Of a stretch of DNA of 64,000 nt, positions 8,422-18,584 are shown piece after piece; position 1 is the first letter of the stretch; each line of letters starts with the position of its first letter. Made by a program: the position numbers and the translations under genes. The notes under the pieces are model-generated. The model was not told where the DNA came from, did no database searches, and saw nothing but the letters and a program-made list of their open reading frames with translations. This stretch comes from Streptomyces sp. NBC_00425 (GTDB taxonomy: Bacteria > Actinomycetota > Actinomycetes > Streptomycetales > Streptomycetaceae), in NCBI RefSeq assembly GCF_036030735.1, contig NZ_CP107928.1, positions 1,736,001 through 1,800,000 of the forward strand, written 5' to 3'.

Positions 8422-8928
8422 TCAGATGCGGCGCTCGGCGCGGCGACGCATCCAGAACAGCCCGCCGCCGACCACCGCCGCGGCGACGAGCCCGCCGCCG
8501 ATCGCGACGTCGGTCGGGGTGGCGCCGCTGGTGCTGCTGCCGCCGAGGCCGCCGCGGACACCGCCGATGACGGTGAAGGCGGCCGGGCGGGTGAGGGTAC
8601 GGCCGGAGCAGTTGACGGTGACGTCGTAGGCGCCGGGGCGGGCGGTCTCGTTGACGGTGGCGGTGCCCCTGGCGGTCTGGTTGGCGCCGTTGATCGGCGT
8701 GAGCTGGGCCTGCGGGAACGCGGCCGAGGTCACGGCGCCGCCGCCGGGGCAGCCGTCGACGGTGATGGTGAGCTGTCCGCCGCGGGCGATGACGGCGGGC
8801 AGGACGACGATGTTGCTGGGGTTGGCGCCCATGCCGTCGCGGGCGACGGCGGCGGGGGCGGTGAGGGCGAGGGCGGTGGCCGCGGCGGCGGAGACCGCCG
8901 AAGCCGCCAGAGCACGAGTGGTACGCAT
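8422..8928 (-). CDS. Exported protein with C-terminal anchor, paralogue-like
   Basis: A 168-residue protein: signal peptide (RALAASAVSAAAATALALTA, then PAAVA), a beta domain with two cysteines (DGCPGGG and NCSGR), a Gly/Ser linker (GGLGGSSTSGATPTDVAI) and a C-terminal TM helix followed by MRRRAERRI. Same domain plan as the protein at 7809-8342, so the two are probably distant paralogues of one surface-protein family. The start at 8928 is set by GGAGGATC just upstream; the longer frame has no signal peptide at its end. No function is known. Confidence 0.75.
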   Translation of the reverse strand: MRTTRALAASAVSAAAATALALTAPAAVARDGMGANPSNIVVLPAVIARGGQLTITVDGCPGGGAVTSAAFPQAQLTPINGANQTARGTATVNETARPGAYDVTVNCSGRTLTRPAAFTVIGGVRGGLGGSSTSGATPTDVAIGGGLVAAAVVGGGLFWMRRRAERRI

Positions 8929-9261
8929 GTGATCCTCCGCGGAAGGCGCCCCGGGTCCCGTCCCCGGCATGTCGGCGAGAAAGCACCTCCCGGACCGACC
9001 CTCGGATGCCGTGCGGGCGCCCGCATTTCGGGAATGGTCCGTCCTGGTGAGCGGACACGCCGAGCGATATGCACACAATCGGATATCGCCGCAGGTCACG
9101 GACCGTCAGAAAATATCTGCCGCCGTCAACTCGGATGGCGCACCGGACGAAGCCGGGGCCACCCGTTCGCCGTTGCCCCGTCGCCGGTTCACGTCGCGGC
9201 ACTTAGCGTTCTCGTATGCGCGATAAGACGCGGCGACGGCCGCGTCGAAAGGGGATGGCGA
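8929..9261. other. Divergent promoter region, relatively AT-rich
   Basis: 333 bp between the leftward anchored protein and the sortase gene. AT-rich patches at 9066-9090 and 9108-9120 stand out. A TTAGCGTT box at 9203-9210 resembles CTAGCGTTTC at 7726 upstream of the other anchored protein and may mark a shared promoter type. No coding frame is supported. Confidence 0.45.
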
Positions 9262-9933
9262 ATGTCTGCGTACGAGCTGTCCGAGGTGGCGGAAGAGGAG
9301 GAGCGGCGGAGGAAGCGCGCACCCTGGGGCGTGATAGCGCTTGTTCTGCTGACCGGTCTCGCGCTCATCCGGAACGGGTCGGGAGAGTTCGACATCGGCC
9401 CGCCGCAGCCGGCCTCGGCGGCCGCCGCGGACGGCCGGACCGTCGGCGACGTCTTCGGACGGACGGCGGCCGCCCTGCCCTACGCCGAGCCGGACCGGGT
9501 GCGGATTCCCGCCATCCGGGTCGACGCGCCGGTCATGGCGGTCGGCCTGGACACGGACGGCTGGGTGGGAGCGCCGCCGCCGGAGGACCCGAATCTCGCC
9601 GGCTGGTTCACCGGCGGCGTCTCGCCGGGCGAGAAGGGGACGGCGGTCGTCGTCGGCCATGTCGACAACAAACTCGGCCCCGCCGTCTTCTACGGCCTCG
9701 GCGCGCTCAAGAAGGGGAACCGCGTCGAGGTGTCACGCAAGGACGGGAAGACGGCGGTGTTCGAGATCTACGGCATCGAGGTGTTCGCGAAGAACAACTT
9801 CCCCGGCGACCGCGTCTACGCCTCCAAGGGATCGCCGGAACTGCGGGTCATCACCTGCGGCGGCGGTTTCTCCAAGGCGAACGGGTACGACGGCAACGTC
9901 GTCGCCTTCGCCCGCCTGGTCGAGGTCCGCTGA
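9262..9933 (+). CDS. Class F sortase
   Basis: A 223-residue sortase. An N-terminal membrane anchor (WGVIALVLLTGLALI, residues about 22-36) precedes a linker and the sortase beta-barrel from about residue 78 (RVRIPAIRVDAPVMAVGLDT). The catalytic triad is visible: His in VVVGHVDN, Cys in RVITCGGGF and Arg in VVAFARL. Class F enzymes of actinobacteria join surface proteins to the cell wall, but their sorting signals are poorly defined. The ATG at 9262 has AAAGGGGA upstream; the in-frame extension to 8206 is a shadow. Its neighbours are two small C-terminally anchored exported proteins, natural candidates as substrates. Confidence 0.85.
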   Translation: MSAYELSEVAEEEERRRKRAPWGVIALVLLTGLALIRNGSGEFDIGPPQPASAAAADGRTVGDVFGRTAAALPYAEPDRVRIPAIRVDAPVMAVGLDTDGWVGAPPPEDPNLAGWFTGGVSPGEKGTAVVVGHVDNKLGPAVFYGLGALKKGNRVEVSRKDGKTAVFEIYGIEVFAKNNFPGDRVYASKGSPELRVITCGGGFSKANGYDGNVVAFARLVEVR

Positions 9934-9962
9934 GCGCACCCGGCCGGGCGGGCGGGCCCGCG

Positions 9963-10805
9963 TCAGGCGCGCTGCGAGTGCGGCAGCGTGAGGTGGTAGC
10001 CGGAGTCCAGAAGCTGCGGCAGATACCTGCGCAGCGCCCGCACACTCTGGCTGCGGTCGCCCCCGGCGTCGTGCGAGAGCACCACGACGCCGGGGGCGGC
10101 GCCCTTCTCGACCCGGTCGACGATCGCGCCGGTGCCGGGGGTGGTCCAGTCGAGGGTGTCGACCGTCCAGGCGAGCGGCTCCATGCCCAGTTCGGCGCCG
10201 AGCTGGAAGGCGGCGCGGTTCCACGCGCCGTAGGGGGCGCGGAACCAGCGGGGCCGCTCCCCGTAGCCCTCCTCGATGACGTCGCTGGTGCGGGACATCT
10301 CGGAGCGGATCTGACCGCGGGTCAGCCTGGTGAGCAGCGGATGCGACCAGGTGTGGTTGCCGACGACATGGCCCTCGTCGGCCATCCGCGCCAGCAGGTC
10401 CTGGTTGTCGACGGCCATCTCCCCGCACACGAAGAACGTCGCGCGCACGTCGTACTCGGCCAGCGTGTCGAGGACGCCGGGGGTGTAGTGGGGGTCGGGT
10501 CCGTCGTCGAAGGTCAGCACCATGGTGCGGCCGCGGCCGGTCATCCGCAGCAGGGGTTCGTGGCGCACCGGGGTGCGGGCTGGCGCGGCGCGCGGGGGGC
10601 CGTAGCCGGTCAGCGGCTGGAGGCGGTAGGCGGAGGGCTTCAGCGGGAGGCTGCGCGCCGGGGCGCCCGCGGCGGGGACGGCGCCCCTGACAGGCTCGCC
10701 CTTGTCGCCCCACGCGAACACTCCGGCCGTGCCGGCCGCTCCGACGGCGGCGGCGGCGCCGGCGAGCAACGCCCGGCGCCGCGTGAACAACTGCTCCTTC
10801 TTCAT
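9963..10805 (-). CDS. Polysaccharide deacetylase, Tat-exported
   Basis: A 280-residue NodB-homology deacetylase. The N-terminus carries a twin-arginine signal (FTRRRALLAGAAAAVGAAG). The catalytic domain starts near residue 95 with motif 1 TFDDGPDP, motif 2 HVVGNHTWSHPLL (metal-binding H-x3-5-H) and motif 3 RWFRAPYGAWN, followed by the C-terminal VVLSHDAGGD motif. It should remove acetyl groups from wall or extracellular amino-sugar polymers using a divalent metal outside the cell. The 280-residue length is normal for exported NodB proteins. Start chosen at 10805 because MKKEQLFTRRR is the signal peptide. The role of neighbours is not evident beyond cell-envelope work. Confidence 0.9.
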   Translation of the reverse strand: MKKEQLFTRRRALLAGAAAAVGAAGTAGVFAWGDKGEPVRGAVPAAGAPARSLPLKPSAYRLQPLTGYGPPRAAPARTPVRHEPLLRMTGRGRTMVLTFDDGPDPHYTPGVLDTLAEYDVRATFFVCGEMAVDNQDLLARMADEGHVVGNHTWSHPLLTRLTRGQIRSEMSRTSDVIEEGYGERPRWFRAPYGAWNRAAFQLGAELGMEPLAWTVDTLDWTTPGTGAIVDRVEKGAAPGVVVLSHDAGGDRSQSVRALRRYLPQLLDSGYHLTLPHSQRA

Positions 10806-10935
10806 GCAGTCATCAGTCGCCCGACCGGCACCTGGCGCACCCTGCCGACACCGGACCGGCGGCATGATTCCACCCGCCCGGCGCAGCGCGGCGCCGGGGA
10901 TGCCGGGCGGTGCGGCGCCCTGCGTCGGCGGCCGT

Positions 10936-13900
10936 TCAGCGGTGCCGCACCAGCGGGAACGGCAGGGTCTCGCGGATGGTGAGCCCGGTGAGGAACATGA
11001 CCAGGCGGTCGACGCCGATGCCGAGGCCGCCGGTCGGCGGCATCGCGTACTCCAGGGCGTCGAGGAAGTCCTCGTCGAGCTCCATCGCCTCGGGGTCACC
11101 GCCGGCGGCCAGCAGGGACTGCTCGGTCAGCCGCCGGCGCTGCTCGACCGGGTCGGTCAACTCCGAGTACGCCGTGCCGAGTTCGGTGCCGAAGGCGACG
11201 AGGTCCCAGCGTTCGGCGAGACGCGGGTCCAGACGGTGCTGCCGGGTGAGCGGGGAGACGTCGGTGGGGAAGTCCTTGTAGAAGGTCGGCAGCAGGGTCC
11301 TCTCCTCGACGAGCCGCTCGTACATCTCCAGGACGACGTCGCCCGGGCCGTCGTCCGGTGTGTACGGGACGCCGGCGCGGTCGCAGTGCCGCTGCAGGGC
11401 CGCGAGCTCCGTGTCGGCGTCGATCTCCTCGCCGAGCGCCTCGGAGATCGCGCCGTGGACCGTTCGCACCGGCCACTCCCCCGAGATGTCGTGCTCGCGC
11501 CCGTCCTTGTGGACGACCGGTGAGCCGAAGGCGGCCGTGGCCGCGCCCTGGATCAGTTCGCGGGCCAGCTGGAGCATCTCGTCGTAGTCGGCGTACGCCT
11601 GGTAGGCCTCGAGCATCGTGAACTCGGGGTTGTGCTTGTAGGAGACGCCTTCGTTGCGGAAGGTGCGGCCCATCTCGAAGACCTTCTCCAGACCGCCGAC
11701 GCACAGCCGCTTCAGATACAGCTCGGGGGCGATGCGCAGATACAGGTCGAGGTCGTAGGCGTTGATGTGGGTGGTGAAGGGCCGGGCGTTGGCGCCGCCG
11801 TGGATCTGCTGGAGCATGGGCGTCTCGACCTCGAGGTAGCCGCGTTGCAGCAGCCCCTGACGCAGGGCCTGGACGGCGGTCGAGCGGGCGCGGACGACGT
11901 CGCGCGCGGCGGGGCCGGCCACCAGGTCGAGATGGCGCATGCGGACCCTGGCCTCGGGGTCGGTCAGGCCGCGGCGCTTGTCGGGCAGGGGGCGCAGGCA
12001 TTTGGCGGTGAGCTGCCAGGCCGTCACGAAGACGGTCGGCTCGCCCTTGTCGCTGACGCCTGCCGTGCCGGTGACGCAGAGGTGGTCGCCGAGGTCGGTG
12101 TCGGCCCGGAAGGCTCCGAGGGAGCCTCCGCAACCCGCCGGACCCGCGGAACCCGCCGGGTCCCCGGAGCGCCCGGCGGCCGCGGAACCGGAGGCGTCCC
12201 CGGAGCCGAGGGCGGCGCGGGTGAGGGCGAGCTGGTGGTCGCCCGACCAGTCGCGCAAGGTCACGAAGACGATGCCGCCGAAGTCGCGGACGCGCATGAT
12301 CCGGCCGGCGACGGTGACCGTCTCGCCGCCGCCGGCGAGGGCGCGGACCTCGGCGAGCGTGTGGGTGCGCGCCGGGACGCCGACCGGGTAGGGGTCGACG
12401 CCCCGGGCACGCAGCCGGTCGAGGGTGCGGCGCCGGACGCGGACCTGGTCGGGCAGGCCCGCGTCCGGACCGCTCCGTGCGGCCTCGTCCCCTCCGTCGA
12501 GGCCGAGCGCCGCCAGCGACGGCAGGCCCTCGGTGGTGGCGGGGCGGGGCCCGCCCTTCGGGTGCCGCTTTCCCCAGAGCTTGCGCAGGGAGGGCACGGA
12601 GACGAAGCCCTCGGCGATTCCGGAGGCCAGGCCCACCCGGGCCAGGGAGCCGGCGTCGCCGTAGCACAGGAAGCGGGGGTACCACTCGGGCCGGTACTTG
12701 GCGTTGGAGCGGTAGAGCGCCTCCAGCTGCCACCACTTGGAGAAGAACAGCAGCAGCCGGCGCCACAGCCGCAGAACCGGTCCGGCGCCGATGCGGGCGC
12801 CCTCCTCGAACGCCGAGCGGAAGACGGCGAAGTTCAGCGAGATCCGGCGCACGCCGAGCTTGGGGGCGGCGGCGCACAGGTCGGCGACCATGAACTCCAT
12901 GACACCGTTGGGGGCCGAGCGGTCGCGGCGCATCAGGTCCAGCGAGACGCCGTCGGCGCCCCAGGGGACGAAGGAGAGCAGCGCCAGGAGACGGCCGTCG
13001 CCGTCCAGGGCCTCGACGAGGAGGCAGTCGGCGTCGGCGGGGTCGCCGAGGCGGTCCAGGGCCATCGAGAAGCCGCGTTCGGTCTCGGTGTCGCGCCAGG
13101 CGTCGGCGCGGTCGACCACGTCCTCCATCTCCTGGTCGGTGAGGGCCGAGTGGCGGCGTACGCGGCAGGTGGCGCCGGTGCGGCGGACCCGGTTGACGGC
13201 CTGCCGGGTCACCCGCATCTCACGGCCGCCGAGGTCGAAGGAGGCGACGTGCAGGATGGCCTCGTCGCCGAGTTGCAGCGCCCCGAGCCCGGCGCGCGCG
13301 AAGGCTCTGGCGCCGTCCTCCGACGCGCCCATCACCGCGGGGGCCCAGGCGTGCCGGCGGGCCGCGTCCAGCCAGGCGGCGATGGCGTGCGGCCAGGCCT
13401 CGCGGTCGCCGACGGGGTCGCCGCTGGCCAGGCAGACGCCGGCCTCGACCCGGTAGGTGACGGCGGCCTTGCCGCTGGGCGAGAAGACGACGGCCTTGTC
13501 GCGCCGGGTGGCGAAGTAACCCAGCGAGTCCTGTGCGCCGTACGCCTTCAGCAGGGCGCGGATACGGGTCTCCTCGTCGTCGTGCAGGGCCGCTTCCATA
13601 CGCTGTGAACGGAACAGGACGGCGGCGGCGTTGAGCAGGGCGAGGGCGCCGAAGAGCCCGAGCAGGAAGAACAGGGCGCGGGGCGGGCGGCCGTCGAAGG
13701 AACCGGCGGAGACCAGGCCGCCGAGGACCCGGTTGGCGGCCCAGCCGAGGCGCTGGTCGGCGGGGAGGGTGCCCGGGAACGCCTCGACGAGGCCCCAGCC
13801 GGCGAGGATCGCGAGGCCGAGCCCCACGAACAGCACGGCGAGCGCCCGCCGCAGGGCCGCCCGACGGGAGGCGGCGTAGAACTCGCGACGGGCGAGGACG

Positions 13901-14304
13901 AGCAGGGCCAGCGCGAGCGCGCAGACCACCAGGGACGGGACCGACTGGGCGTACAGGCCGACGGCCACGCCGAGGACGTCGGTGAGGACGAGCAGTCCCA
14001 GGTAGACGACGACCAGCCACCACGCGACCTTCTTGCGGGCGGCGGTGGCGGCGGCCAGCAGGAAGAGGAAGACGGCGTAGGCCAGGTTGGCGCTGACCGG
14101 GACGATGAGCAGGTCGAGGAAGCGGACGACCGGGCGCAGCAGGCGGCGCAGCGGCGGGATCAGCGCCAGCAGGACGCACAGCAGGCCGAGGGCGCCGAGG
14201 AAGGCCGCGAACGTCTCGGGGACCCGGGTGAGGACGCGGCCCGCCGGCCGCCGGGCCGGGCGCGCGGTGCGGTCGGCCGCGGTGCGCTCCACGGTGGCAC
14301 TCAT
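10936..14304 (-). CDS. lysX: Bifunctional lysyl-PG synthase / lysyl-tRNA synthetase
   Basis: A 1122-residue LysX-type fusion. Residues about 35-255 contain several TM helices ([33 protein letters not shown], others). About 265-575 is the DUF2156/GNAT-fold aminoacyl transferase of MprF proteins. From about 610 to the end is a class II lysyl-tRNA synthetase with an OB fold, motif 2 ([11 protein letters not shown]) and motif 3 ([12 protein letters not shown]). The enzyme charges tRNA-Lys and passes lysine to phosphatidylglycerol, reducing negative surface charge and sensitivity to cationic peptides. Oddity: a Gly/Ser/Ala-rich insertion of about 30 residues within the OB fold (DNA about 12120-12220). 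The start at 14304 is the first Met of the membrane domain; a longer open frame upstream overlaps other genes. Confidence 0.92.
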   Translation of the reverse strand: MSATVERTAADRTARPARRPAGRVLTRVPETFAAFLGALGLLCVLLALIPPLRRLLRPVVRFLDLLIVPVSANLAYAVFLFLLAAATAARKKVAWWLVVVYLGLLVLTDVLGVAVGLYAQSVPSLVVCALALALLVLARREFYAASRRAALRRALAVLFVGLGLAILAGWGLVEAFPGTLPADQRLGWAANRVLGGLVSAGSFDGRPPRALFFLLGLFGALALLNAAAVLFRSQRMEAALHDDEETRIRALLKAYGAQDSLGYFATRRDKAVVFSPSGKAAVTYRVEAGVCLASGDPVGDREAWPHAIAAWLDAARRHAWAPAVMGASEDGARAFARAGLGALQLGDEAILHVASFDLGGREMRVTRQAVNRVRRTGATCRVRRHSALTDQEMEDVVDRADAWRDTETERGFSMALDRLGDPADADCLLVEALDGDGRLLALLSFVPWGADGVSLDLMRRDRSAPNGVMEFMVADLCAAAPKLGVRRISLNFAVFRSAFEEGARIGAGPVLRLWRRLLLFFSKWWQLEALYRSNAKYRPEWYPRFLCYGDAGSLARVGLASGIAEGFVSVPSLRKLWGKRHPKGGPRPATTEGLPSLAALGLDGGDEAARSGPDAGLPDQVRVRRRTLDRLRARGVDPYPVGVPARTHTLAEVRALAGGGETVTVAGRIMRVRDFGGIVFVTLRDWSGDHQLALTRAALGSGDASGSAAAGRSGDPAGSAGPAGCGGSLGAFRADTDLGDHLCVTGTAGVSDKGEPTVFVTAWQLTAKCLRPLPDKRRGLTDPEARVRMRHLDLVAGPAARDVVRARSTAVQALRQGLLQRGYLEVETPMLQQIHGGANARPFTTHINAYDLDLYLRIAPELYLKRLCVGGLEKVFEMGRTFRNEGVSYKHNPEFTMLEAYQAYADYDEMLQLARELIQGAATAAFGSPVVHKDGREHDISGEWPVRTVHGAISEALGEEIDADTELAALQRHCDRAGVPYTPDDGPGDVVLEMYERLVEERTLLPTFYKDFPTDVSPLTRQHRLDPRLAERWDLVAFGTELGTAYSELTDPVEQRRRLTEQSLLAAGGDPEAMELDEDFLDALEYAMPPTGGLGIGVDRLVMFLTGLTIRETLPFPLVRHR

Positions 14305-14390
14305 GCTCCGACTGTAGGAACACCTGGGCCGGGCCGCCCGTCGGGCGGCCCGGCACGGGCGGGACCTGGGGCTTCCGATAGCCTCGGGCC

Positions 14391-14864
14391 GTGACGGAAC
14401 AGCACTCGCAGCAGCCCGCGCACCAGTTCGAGCGAGGTACCGACGGCCCCAAGGTCGTCCTCGTCGGGGTGGACGGATCGGACTCCTCGCTGCGCGCGGC
14501 GGCCTACGCCGGCGGGCTGGCCCGCCGCCAGCACGCGCTGCTCGCCGTGGTCTACGTGCAGCCGGTGATGACGGCGGGCGCCGCGCTGGGCGTGCCGGTC
14601 GCGGAGACGACCGACGCCGTCGCCGAGGAACTGGTCGCCCAGATCCGCGAGGCGACCGAGCGGACCCGGGGGATATTCGACGTGCGCTGGGAGTTCCACA
14701 CCTTCCGCGGCGATCCCTACGGCGGTCTGGCGAGGGCGGCGGACGAGCTGAAGGCGGACGCGGTGGTGGTGGGCGCCTCCGAGCAGGCCGGGCACCGGAT
14801 CGTGGGTTCGGTCGCGGTGCGGCTGGTGAAGGCGGGGCGGTGGCCGGTGACGGTGGTGCCGTAG
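14391..14864 (+). CDS. Universal stress protein (UspA family)
   Basis: A 157-residue single-domain Usp. It has the N-terminal strand and Asp of the nucleotide site ([19 protein letters not shown]) and the ATP-binding signature G-x2-G-x9-G-S/T in reduced form ([20 protein letters not shown]). Such proteins act in the cytoplasm in stress, dormancy or hypoxia responses. GTG start at 14391, divergent from lysX with 86 bp between. The GASxxxG spacing is close to, but not a perfect copy of, the ATP-binding motif, so nucleotide binding is likely rather than certain. Confidence 0.85.
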   Translation: MTEQHSQQPAHQFERGTDGPKVVLVGVDGSDSSLRAAAYAGGLARRQHALLAVVYVQPVMTAGAALGVPVAETTDAVAEELVAQIREATERTRGIFDVRWEFHTFRGDPYGGLARAADELKADAVVVGASEQAGHRIVGSVAVRLVKAGRWPVTVVP

Positions 14865-14898
14865 CCCGCCGTCCCGGTCCGGCCGGTTCACCGGCGTT

Positions 14899-14940
14899 CC
14901 GGCCGGGTGACCCGGGGCTCCGGCCGGGTGACCCGGGGCT
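14899..14940. repeat. 21-bp tandem duplication
   Basis: Two exact copies of a 21-bp unit (ccggccgggtgacccggggc plus t), followed by a partial third (ccgg). It lies between the convergent Usp and CapA-like genes. The GGGTGACCC core is itself nearly palindromic, so the array could also act as a terminator. Confidence 0.7.
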
Positions 14941-14951
14941 CCGGGCCCTCG

Positions 14952-16103
14952 CTACTCCCCCATCACCAGCCCGTCCTTGGCCGCGCCCCTGCTGAGGACG
15001 ACGTCCCTGATCCGGTCGCGCACCCCCTGGACGCCGGCGCCCTGGGCGAGGGCCTTGTTCAGGTCGACGACCCGTCCCGCGTCGACGTCGAACATCTGCG
15101 GCACGAACTCGGCCCTGCGCACCTCCCAGCGGCCTCCGGCCCGGGCGGGCGGGGCGAAGGTGAAGCGGGCGACGGTGGACTGGTTGCCGCGCGCGTCCTG
15201 GGCCCCCTGGTGGTTGAACATCTCGCCGGCGATCTGGTCGCCCATGCCGTAGACGACCCACGTGCCGTTGACCTTCTCGTAGGCCTGGGGGACATGGGCG
15301 TGGGTCCCGAGGACCAGGTCGATGTCGGGGCGGCCGTCGGTGCGGGAGGCGGTGAGCGTGCGGGCGAGGGTGAGCTGGCGGTCGTCCGGGGCGTCCTGCC
15401 ATTCGGTGCCCCAGTGCACGGAGACGACCACCACGTCCGCGCCCGCCTTCCGGGCGACCTTGGCGTCGGCGAGGATGCGGTTCTCGTCGATGACGTTGAC
15501 GGTCCAGGGCTGCCCGGGCGGGAGGGGGTAGCCGTTGGTGTCGTAGGTGTAGGCGAGGTGGGCGACGCGGGCCGGGCCCGCGCGCAGCAGGGTGACCGAG
15601 TTGCCCTCGGCCTCGGTGCGCGCGGTGCCCGCGTGCCGCACGCCGGCGGCGTCGAGCGCGTCCAGGGTGCGCTGCACGCCGGCGGCTCCGTCGTCGAGGC
15701 TGTGGTTGGAGGCGGTGGAGCAGCCGTCGTAGCCGGTGGCGGCGAGGGCGGCGGCGATCTCGGGCGGGGACTTGAAGGCGGGGTAGCCGGTGTAGTCGCC
15801 GTTCGCGCCGTACACCGTCTCCATGTGGCACAGGGCGACGTCGGCGCGGGAGACGACGGGTGCGATCCCCGCGAGCATGGGGCGGAAGTCGTAGGCGACG
15901 CCGCCGCCGTCGAAGCGGGCACGGTCGATGACGGTGGTGTGCGGAAGGATGTCGCCCGAGGCCACGAGGGTGAAGCCGCGGGCGCCGGCGGGCGCCGGGC
16001 GTCCGGGCCGTTCTCCCGGCCGGTGGTCCTGGCTCTGGCAGGCGGCGGCCGCGGTGAGGACGACCGTCAGGGCCAGGGCCACCTGATGTCTGCGCGCGAT
16101 CAC
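14952..16103 (-). CDS. CapA family (PGA_cap) lipoprotein
   Basis: A 383-residue exported protein of the poly-gamma-glutamate synthesis CapA family, a metallophosphoesterase-like fold. A signal segment ([17 protein letters not shown]) ends in a lipobox, followed by the catalytic domain with [40 protein letters not shown] and GTHAHVPQ. Function in Streptomyces is unproven; the fold suggests hydrolysis or transfer on an extracellular polymer. I prefer the GTG at 16103 because GGGGTGA sits 5-6 nt upstream; ATGs at 16121 and 16133 are alternatives with weak ribosome sites. The AT-rich stretch 16124-16160 just upstream should hold the promoter. Confidence 0.8.
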   Translation of the reverse strand: MIARRHQVALALTVVLTAAAACQSQDHRPGERPGRPAPAGARGFTLVASGDILPHTTVIDRARFDGGGVAYDFRPMLAGIAPVVSRADVALCHMETVYGANGDYTGYPAFKSPPEIAAALAATGYDGCSTASNHSLDDGAAGVQRTLDALDAAGVRHAGTARTEAEGNSVTLLRAGPARVAHLAYTYDTNGYPLPPGQPWTVNVIDENRILADAKVARKAGADVVVVSVHWGTEWQDAPDDRQLTLARTLTASRTDGRPDIDLVLGTHAHVPQAYEKVNGTWVVYGMGDQIAGEMFNHQGAQDARGNQSTVARFTFAPPARAGGRWEVRRAEFVPQMFDVDAGRVVDLNKALAQGAGVQGVRDRIRDVVLSRGAAKDGLVMGE

Positions 16104-16325
16104 CGGATCACCCCAGTTCATCCGAATTGTCATATTTATGCATGTATCACTACTAGTCGATGTGGGACGACCGGCCGACGCGGCACTCCCTTCGTCCACG
16201 GGCGATGCCCGCGATCGGCGTAGCCGGGACCGTTCGTCGAACCGTTCGTCGACGCGATCGACCGTCCGCCGCAGACCCCTGTGCGCGCCCTGTCTTGAAC
16301 CGGCCCCTTGCGATGCCATACGCCC

Positions 16326-16874
16326 ATGACCGCCACCGCCGCCCTCAACGCCCGGACGACGACCGCCGAACACGAGCTGGCCGCGCTCCAGCGCGAGCAC
16401 GGCCGGCCGCTCTTCGCGCTGCTGCTGCGGCTGTGCGACGGCGACCGCCAGCGCGCCGAGGACCTGGTCCAGGAGACCCTGGTCCGCGCCTGGCAGCACC
16501 CGGAGGCGCTGCGCGCCGACGCCTTCGACTCCGTGCGGCCCTGGCTGCTCACCGTCGGCCGGCGGCTCGCGATCGACGCCCGGCGGGCCCGCCAGGCCCG
16601 GCCCGCCGAGGTCGGCGACGCGGTGCTGGAGAACGCGCCGGTCTGCGCCGACCACGCCGAGCGGGCGGCCGCGACCCTCGATGTGCGCGAGGCTGTGAAG
16701 ACTCTCACTCCGCAGCACCGTGAAGTCCTGGTGCTGGTGTATTTCCGAGGGGCGAGTGTGGCGGAGGCCGCCGAAGCACTCGGCATTCCGCCCGGTACCG
16801 TGAAGTCCCGCGCGTACTACGCGCTGCGCGCCCTGCGCCGGGTGCTTCCGGGATACGCGGCCGACCTGCACTGA
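16326..16874 (+). CDS. ECF RNA polymerase sigma factor
   Basis: A 182-residue ECF sigma factor. Region 2 lies at about 20-85 (AEDLVQETLVRAWQHPE, then RPWLLTVGRRLAID) and region 4 at about 120-175 (LTPQHREVLVLVYFRG, then GIPPGTVKSRAYYALRALR). There is no region 1 or 3. A zinc-type anti-sigma factor is encoded two genes downstream, a pairing like mycobacterial SigL-RslA. The ATG at 16326 gives the canonical N-terminus; another in-frame ATG 18 nt upstream is possible, and neither has a strong ribosome site. The signal it answers is unknown. Confidence 0.9.
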   Translation: MTATAALNARTTTAEHELAALQREHGRPLFALLLRLCDGDRQRAEDLVQETLVRAWQHPEALRADAFDSVRPWLLTVGRRLAIDARRARQARPAEVGDAVLENAPVCADHAERAAATLDVREAVKTLTPQHREVLVLVYFRGASVAEAAEALGIPPGTVKSRAYYALRALRRVLPGYAADLH

Positions 16875-17030
16875 AACCCACGGTCGGGTCAAGCCTTCGT
16901 AAAGCGCCTTGCCGAGGACCCCCGTTGGGTAATCGGGTGTCCTTATCCGTGTTCCGGACGGGTCCGGGAAGCGGGTCTCCAGCGTCCCGGCGACGGGCGA
17001 AGCGCACGCACCGGAGGAAGGCAGGAAGGG

Positions 17031-17546
17031 ATGCTGCACAGAGGGCACCAGAGCACGGACGGCACCGGCGGCGGCGAACTGACCGTTCCCATGGCCTGGT
17101 TGTACGCCGAGTACATCGCCGACGAACTGCTGCGGACCGGCGATCTCATGCCGCCGACGTCCTTCGAGTTCCGCGCGGGGCGCGACGCCCTGGCGCTGAC
17201 GATCTTCCTGTCCGACACCGACGGCGAACTGCCCGGCATCCGGGTCGTGACCCAGCTGGAGACCTGGCTTTCGCTCACGGCGTACGACCAGCCGTGGCAG
17301 GAGTGGGTCGGCGCACGTATGTCACAACTGACGGACGAGGCGTCGGCGTCGGAGGGGCCCGCCCCCGATCTGGAACTCGCCGCCGCGGCCTGGCGCTGGC
17401 TGGAGGAGACGGAGCTGCTCGCTCCCGACCTCAACGCGGTGCCGGGCGGCTCCGTCGGCGTCGGCGAGGACGACGGACCCAAGGTCTGGACGCCCGCCTG
17501 GCAGCTCGGGTTGCCGCTCGGCCACCTGGCGATTCATCTTTTCTAG
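17031..17546 (+). CDS. Conserved-type unknown protein within a sigma/anti-sigma locus
   Basis: A 171-residue soluble, acidic protein that I do not recognise. It starts with ATG after AGGAAGGG. The sequence is mixed alpha/beta (VPMAWLYAEYIADELLRTGD; FEFRAGRDALALTIFLSDTD), with no TM segment, signal peptide or cysteine pair. It lies between the ECF sigma factor (157 bp upstream) and the anti-sigma factor (141 bp downstream), all on the same strand. Gaps of this size suggest separate promoters, perhaps both sigma-dependent. A modulatory role is a guess from position only. Confidence 0.75.
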   Translation: MLHRGHQSTDGTGGGELTVPMAWLYAEYIADELLRTGDLMPPTSFEFRAGRDALALTIFLSDTDGELPGIRVVTQLETWLSLTAYDQPWQEWVGARMSQLTDEASASEGPAPDLELAAAAWRWLEETELLAPDLNAVPGGSVGVGEDDGPKVWTPAWQLGLPLGHLAIHLF

Positions 17547-17687
17547 ACTCGCACCAATCCGCGGGCCGGACCGCTCCGAACATCTGGGTCACGATTCGGT
17601 ACGCGGCTTGAGTGATTCGTCTGCCAGGTGCGTACCGGTGGGAGCAACGAGTAACCCCACTGGCACTCAACGGCACGAGGTTTCGGC

Positions 17688-18356
17688 ATGAGGTCCCTGG
17701 AAAGGCATCGCGACGTCGGCGCGTACGCGCTCGGCGTGCTGGACGAAGCAGAGGCTTTCCGCTTCGAGGACCACCTCATGGAGTGTCCTCAGTGTGCGGC
17801 ACAGGTCACCGAGTTCGGCCCCACCGCACGGCAGATGATGCTCTACCGGCGTGCCACCCCGCGTGCCGTGCACCCCTTCGCCGGGCCCGGCCCGCAGCTG
17901 CTGGACCGGCTGCTCGCCGAGGTGGCGGCCCGGCACCGGGCGGTGCGCCGACGCGTGCTGTACGCCGTGGCCGCCTCCGTGGTGGTGGCCCTCGCCGGTC
18001 CCGTGATCGCGATGATGGCGGGCGGCGGCAGCGGCGACGACGACGGTGCGAACGCCGTGCGGCTCACCGCGACGGACGAGAAGTCCGGGGTGTGGGCCCA
18101 GGTCACGACCGAGAACGAGGAATGGGGCAGCCATGTGCGGCTGGAGGTCAAGGACGGTGCGGGCCCGCGTTCCTGCCGTCTGATCGCCGTCGGCCTCGAC
18201 GGCTCCGAGCAGACCGTCACCAGCTGGAACGTTCCCCTGCACGACGCCCGCCCCAACACCATGCAGGGCGCGGCGGCCTGGCACCCCGACGAGATCGCCC
18301 GCTACGAGCTGCGCACGGCGGGCGGCGAGCACCTGGTGACGCTCCCCGCCCAGTGA
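17688..18356 (+). CDS. Zinc-binding anti-sigma factor
   Basis: A 222-residue membrane anti-sigma factor. The N-terminal ZAS/zf-HC2 domain carries the H-x3-C-x2-C motif (EDHLMECPQCAAQ, about residues 27-36) with an upstream His (ERHRDVGAYALG). One TM helix follows at about 88-108 (VLYAVAASVVVALAGPVIAM), then an extracytoplasmic domain of about 110 residues. It should sequester the ECF factor at 16326-16874 and release it on a redox or envelope signal; the single outer-domain cysteine (SCRL) is visible. The pairing is inferred from proximity. Confidence 0.88.
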   Translation: MRSLERHRDVGAYALGVLDEAEAFRFEDHLMECPQCAAQVTEFGPTARQMMLYRRATPRAVHPFAGPGPQLLDRLLAEVAARHRAVRRRVLYAVAASVVVALAGPVIAMMAGGGSGDDDGANAVRLTATDEKSGVWAQVTTENEEWGSHVRLEVKDGAGPRSCRLIAVGLDGSEQTVTSWNVPLHDARPNTMQGAAAWHPDEIARYELRTAGGEHLVTLPAQ

Positions 18357-18584
18357 CCGGCCGGAGTGAGTTCAGGTCACTCCGGCACCGCCTCACCCGT
18401 ACATGAGAGCCGCTCCGCCGGCCTGGCGATCCTGCCGGACCGTGCCCACTTTTCTGAGGATTCGTCCGCGCGGACGATTCCCACGTCTTTCCCCCACGAC
18501 CGTTCCGCAAGCGGATGTCTCTGCGGGCCTTCGGATCCGCCGATTCCGCCCAGCCCCGGGCGGGAGAGCGGCGACAATCGGCGG

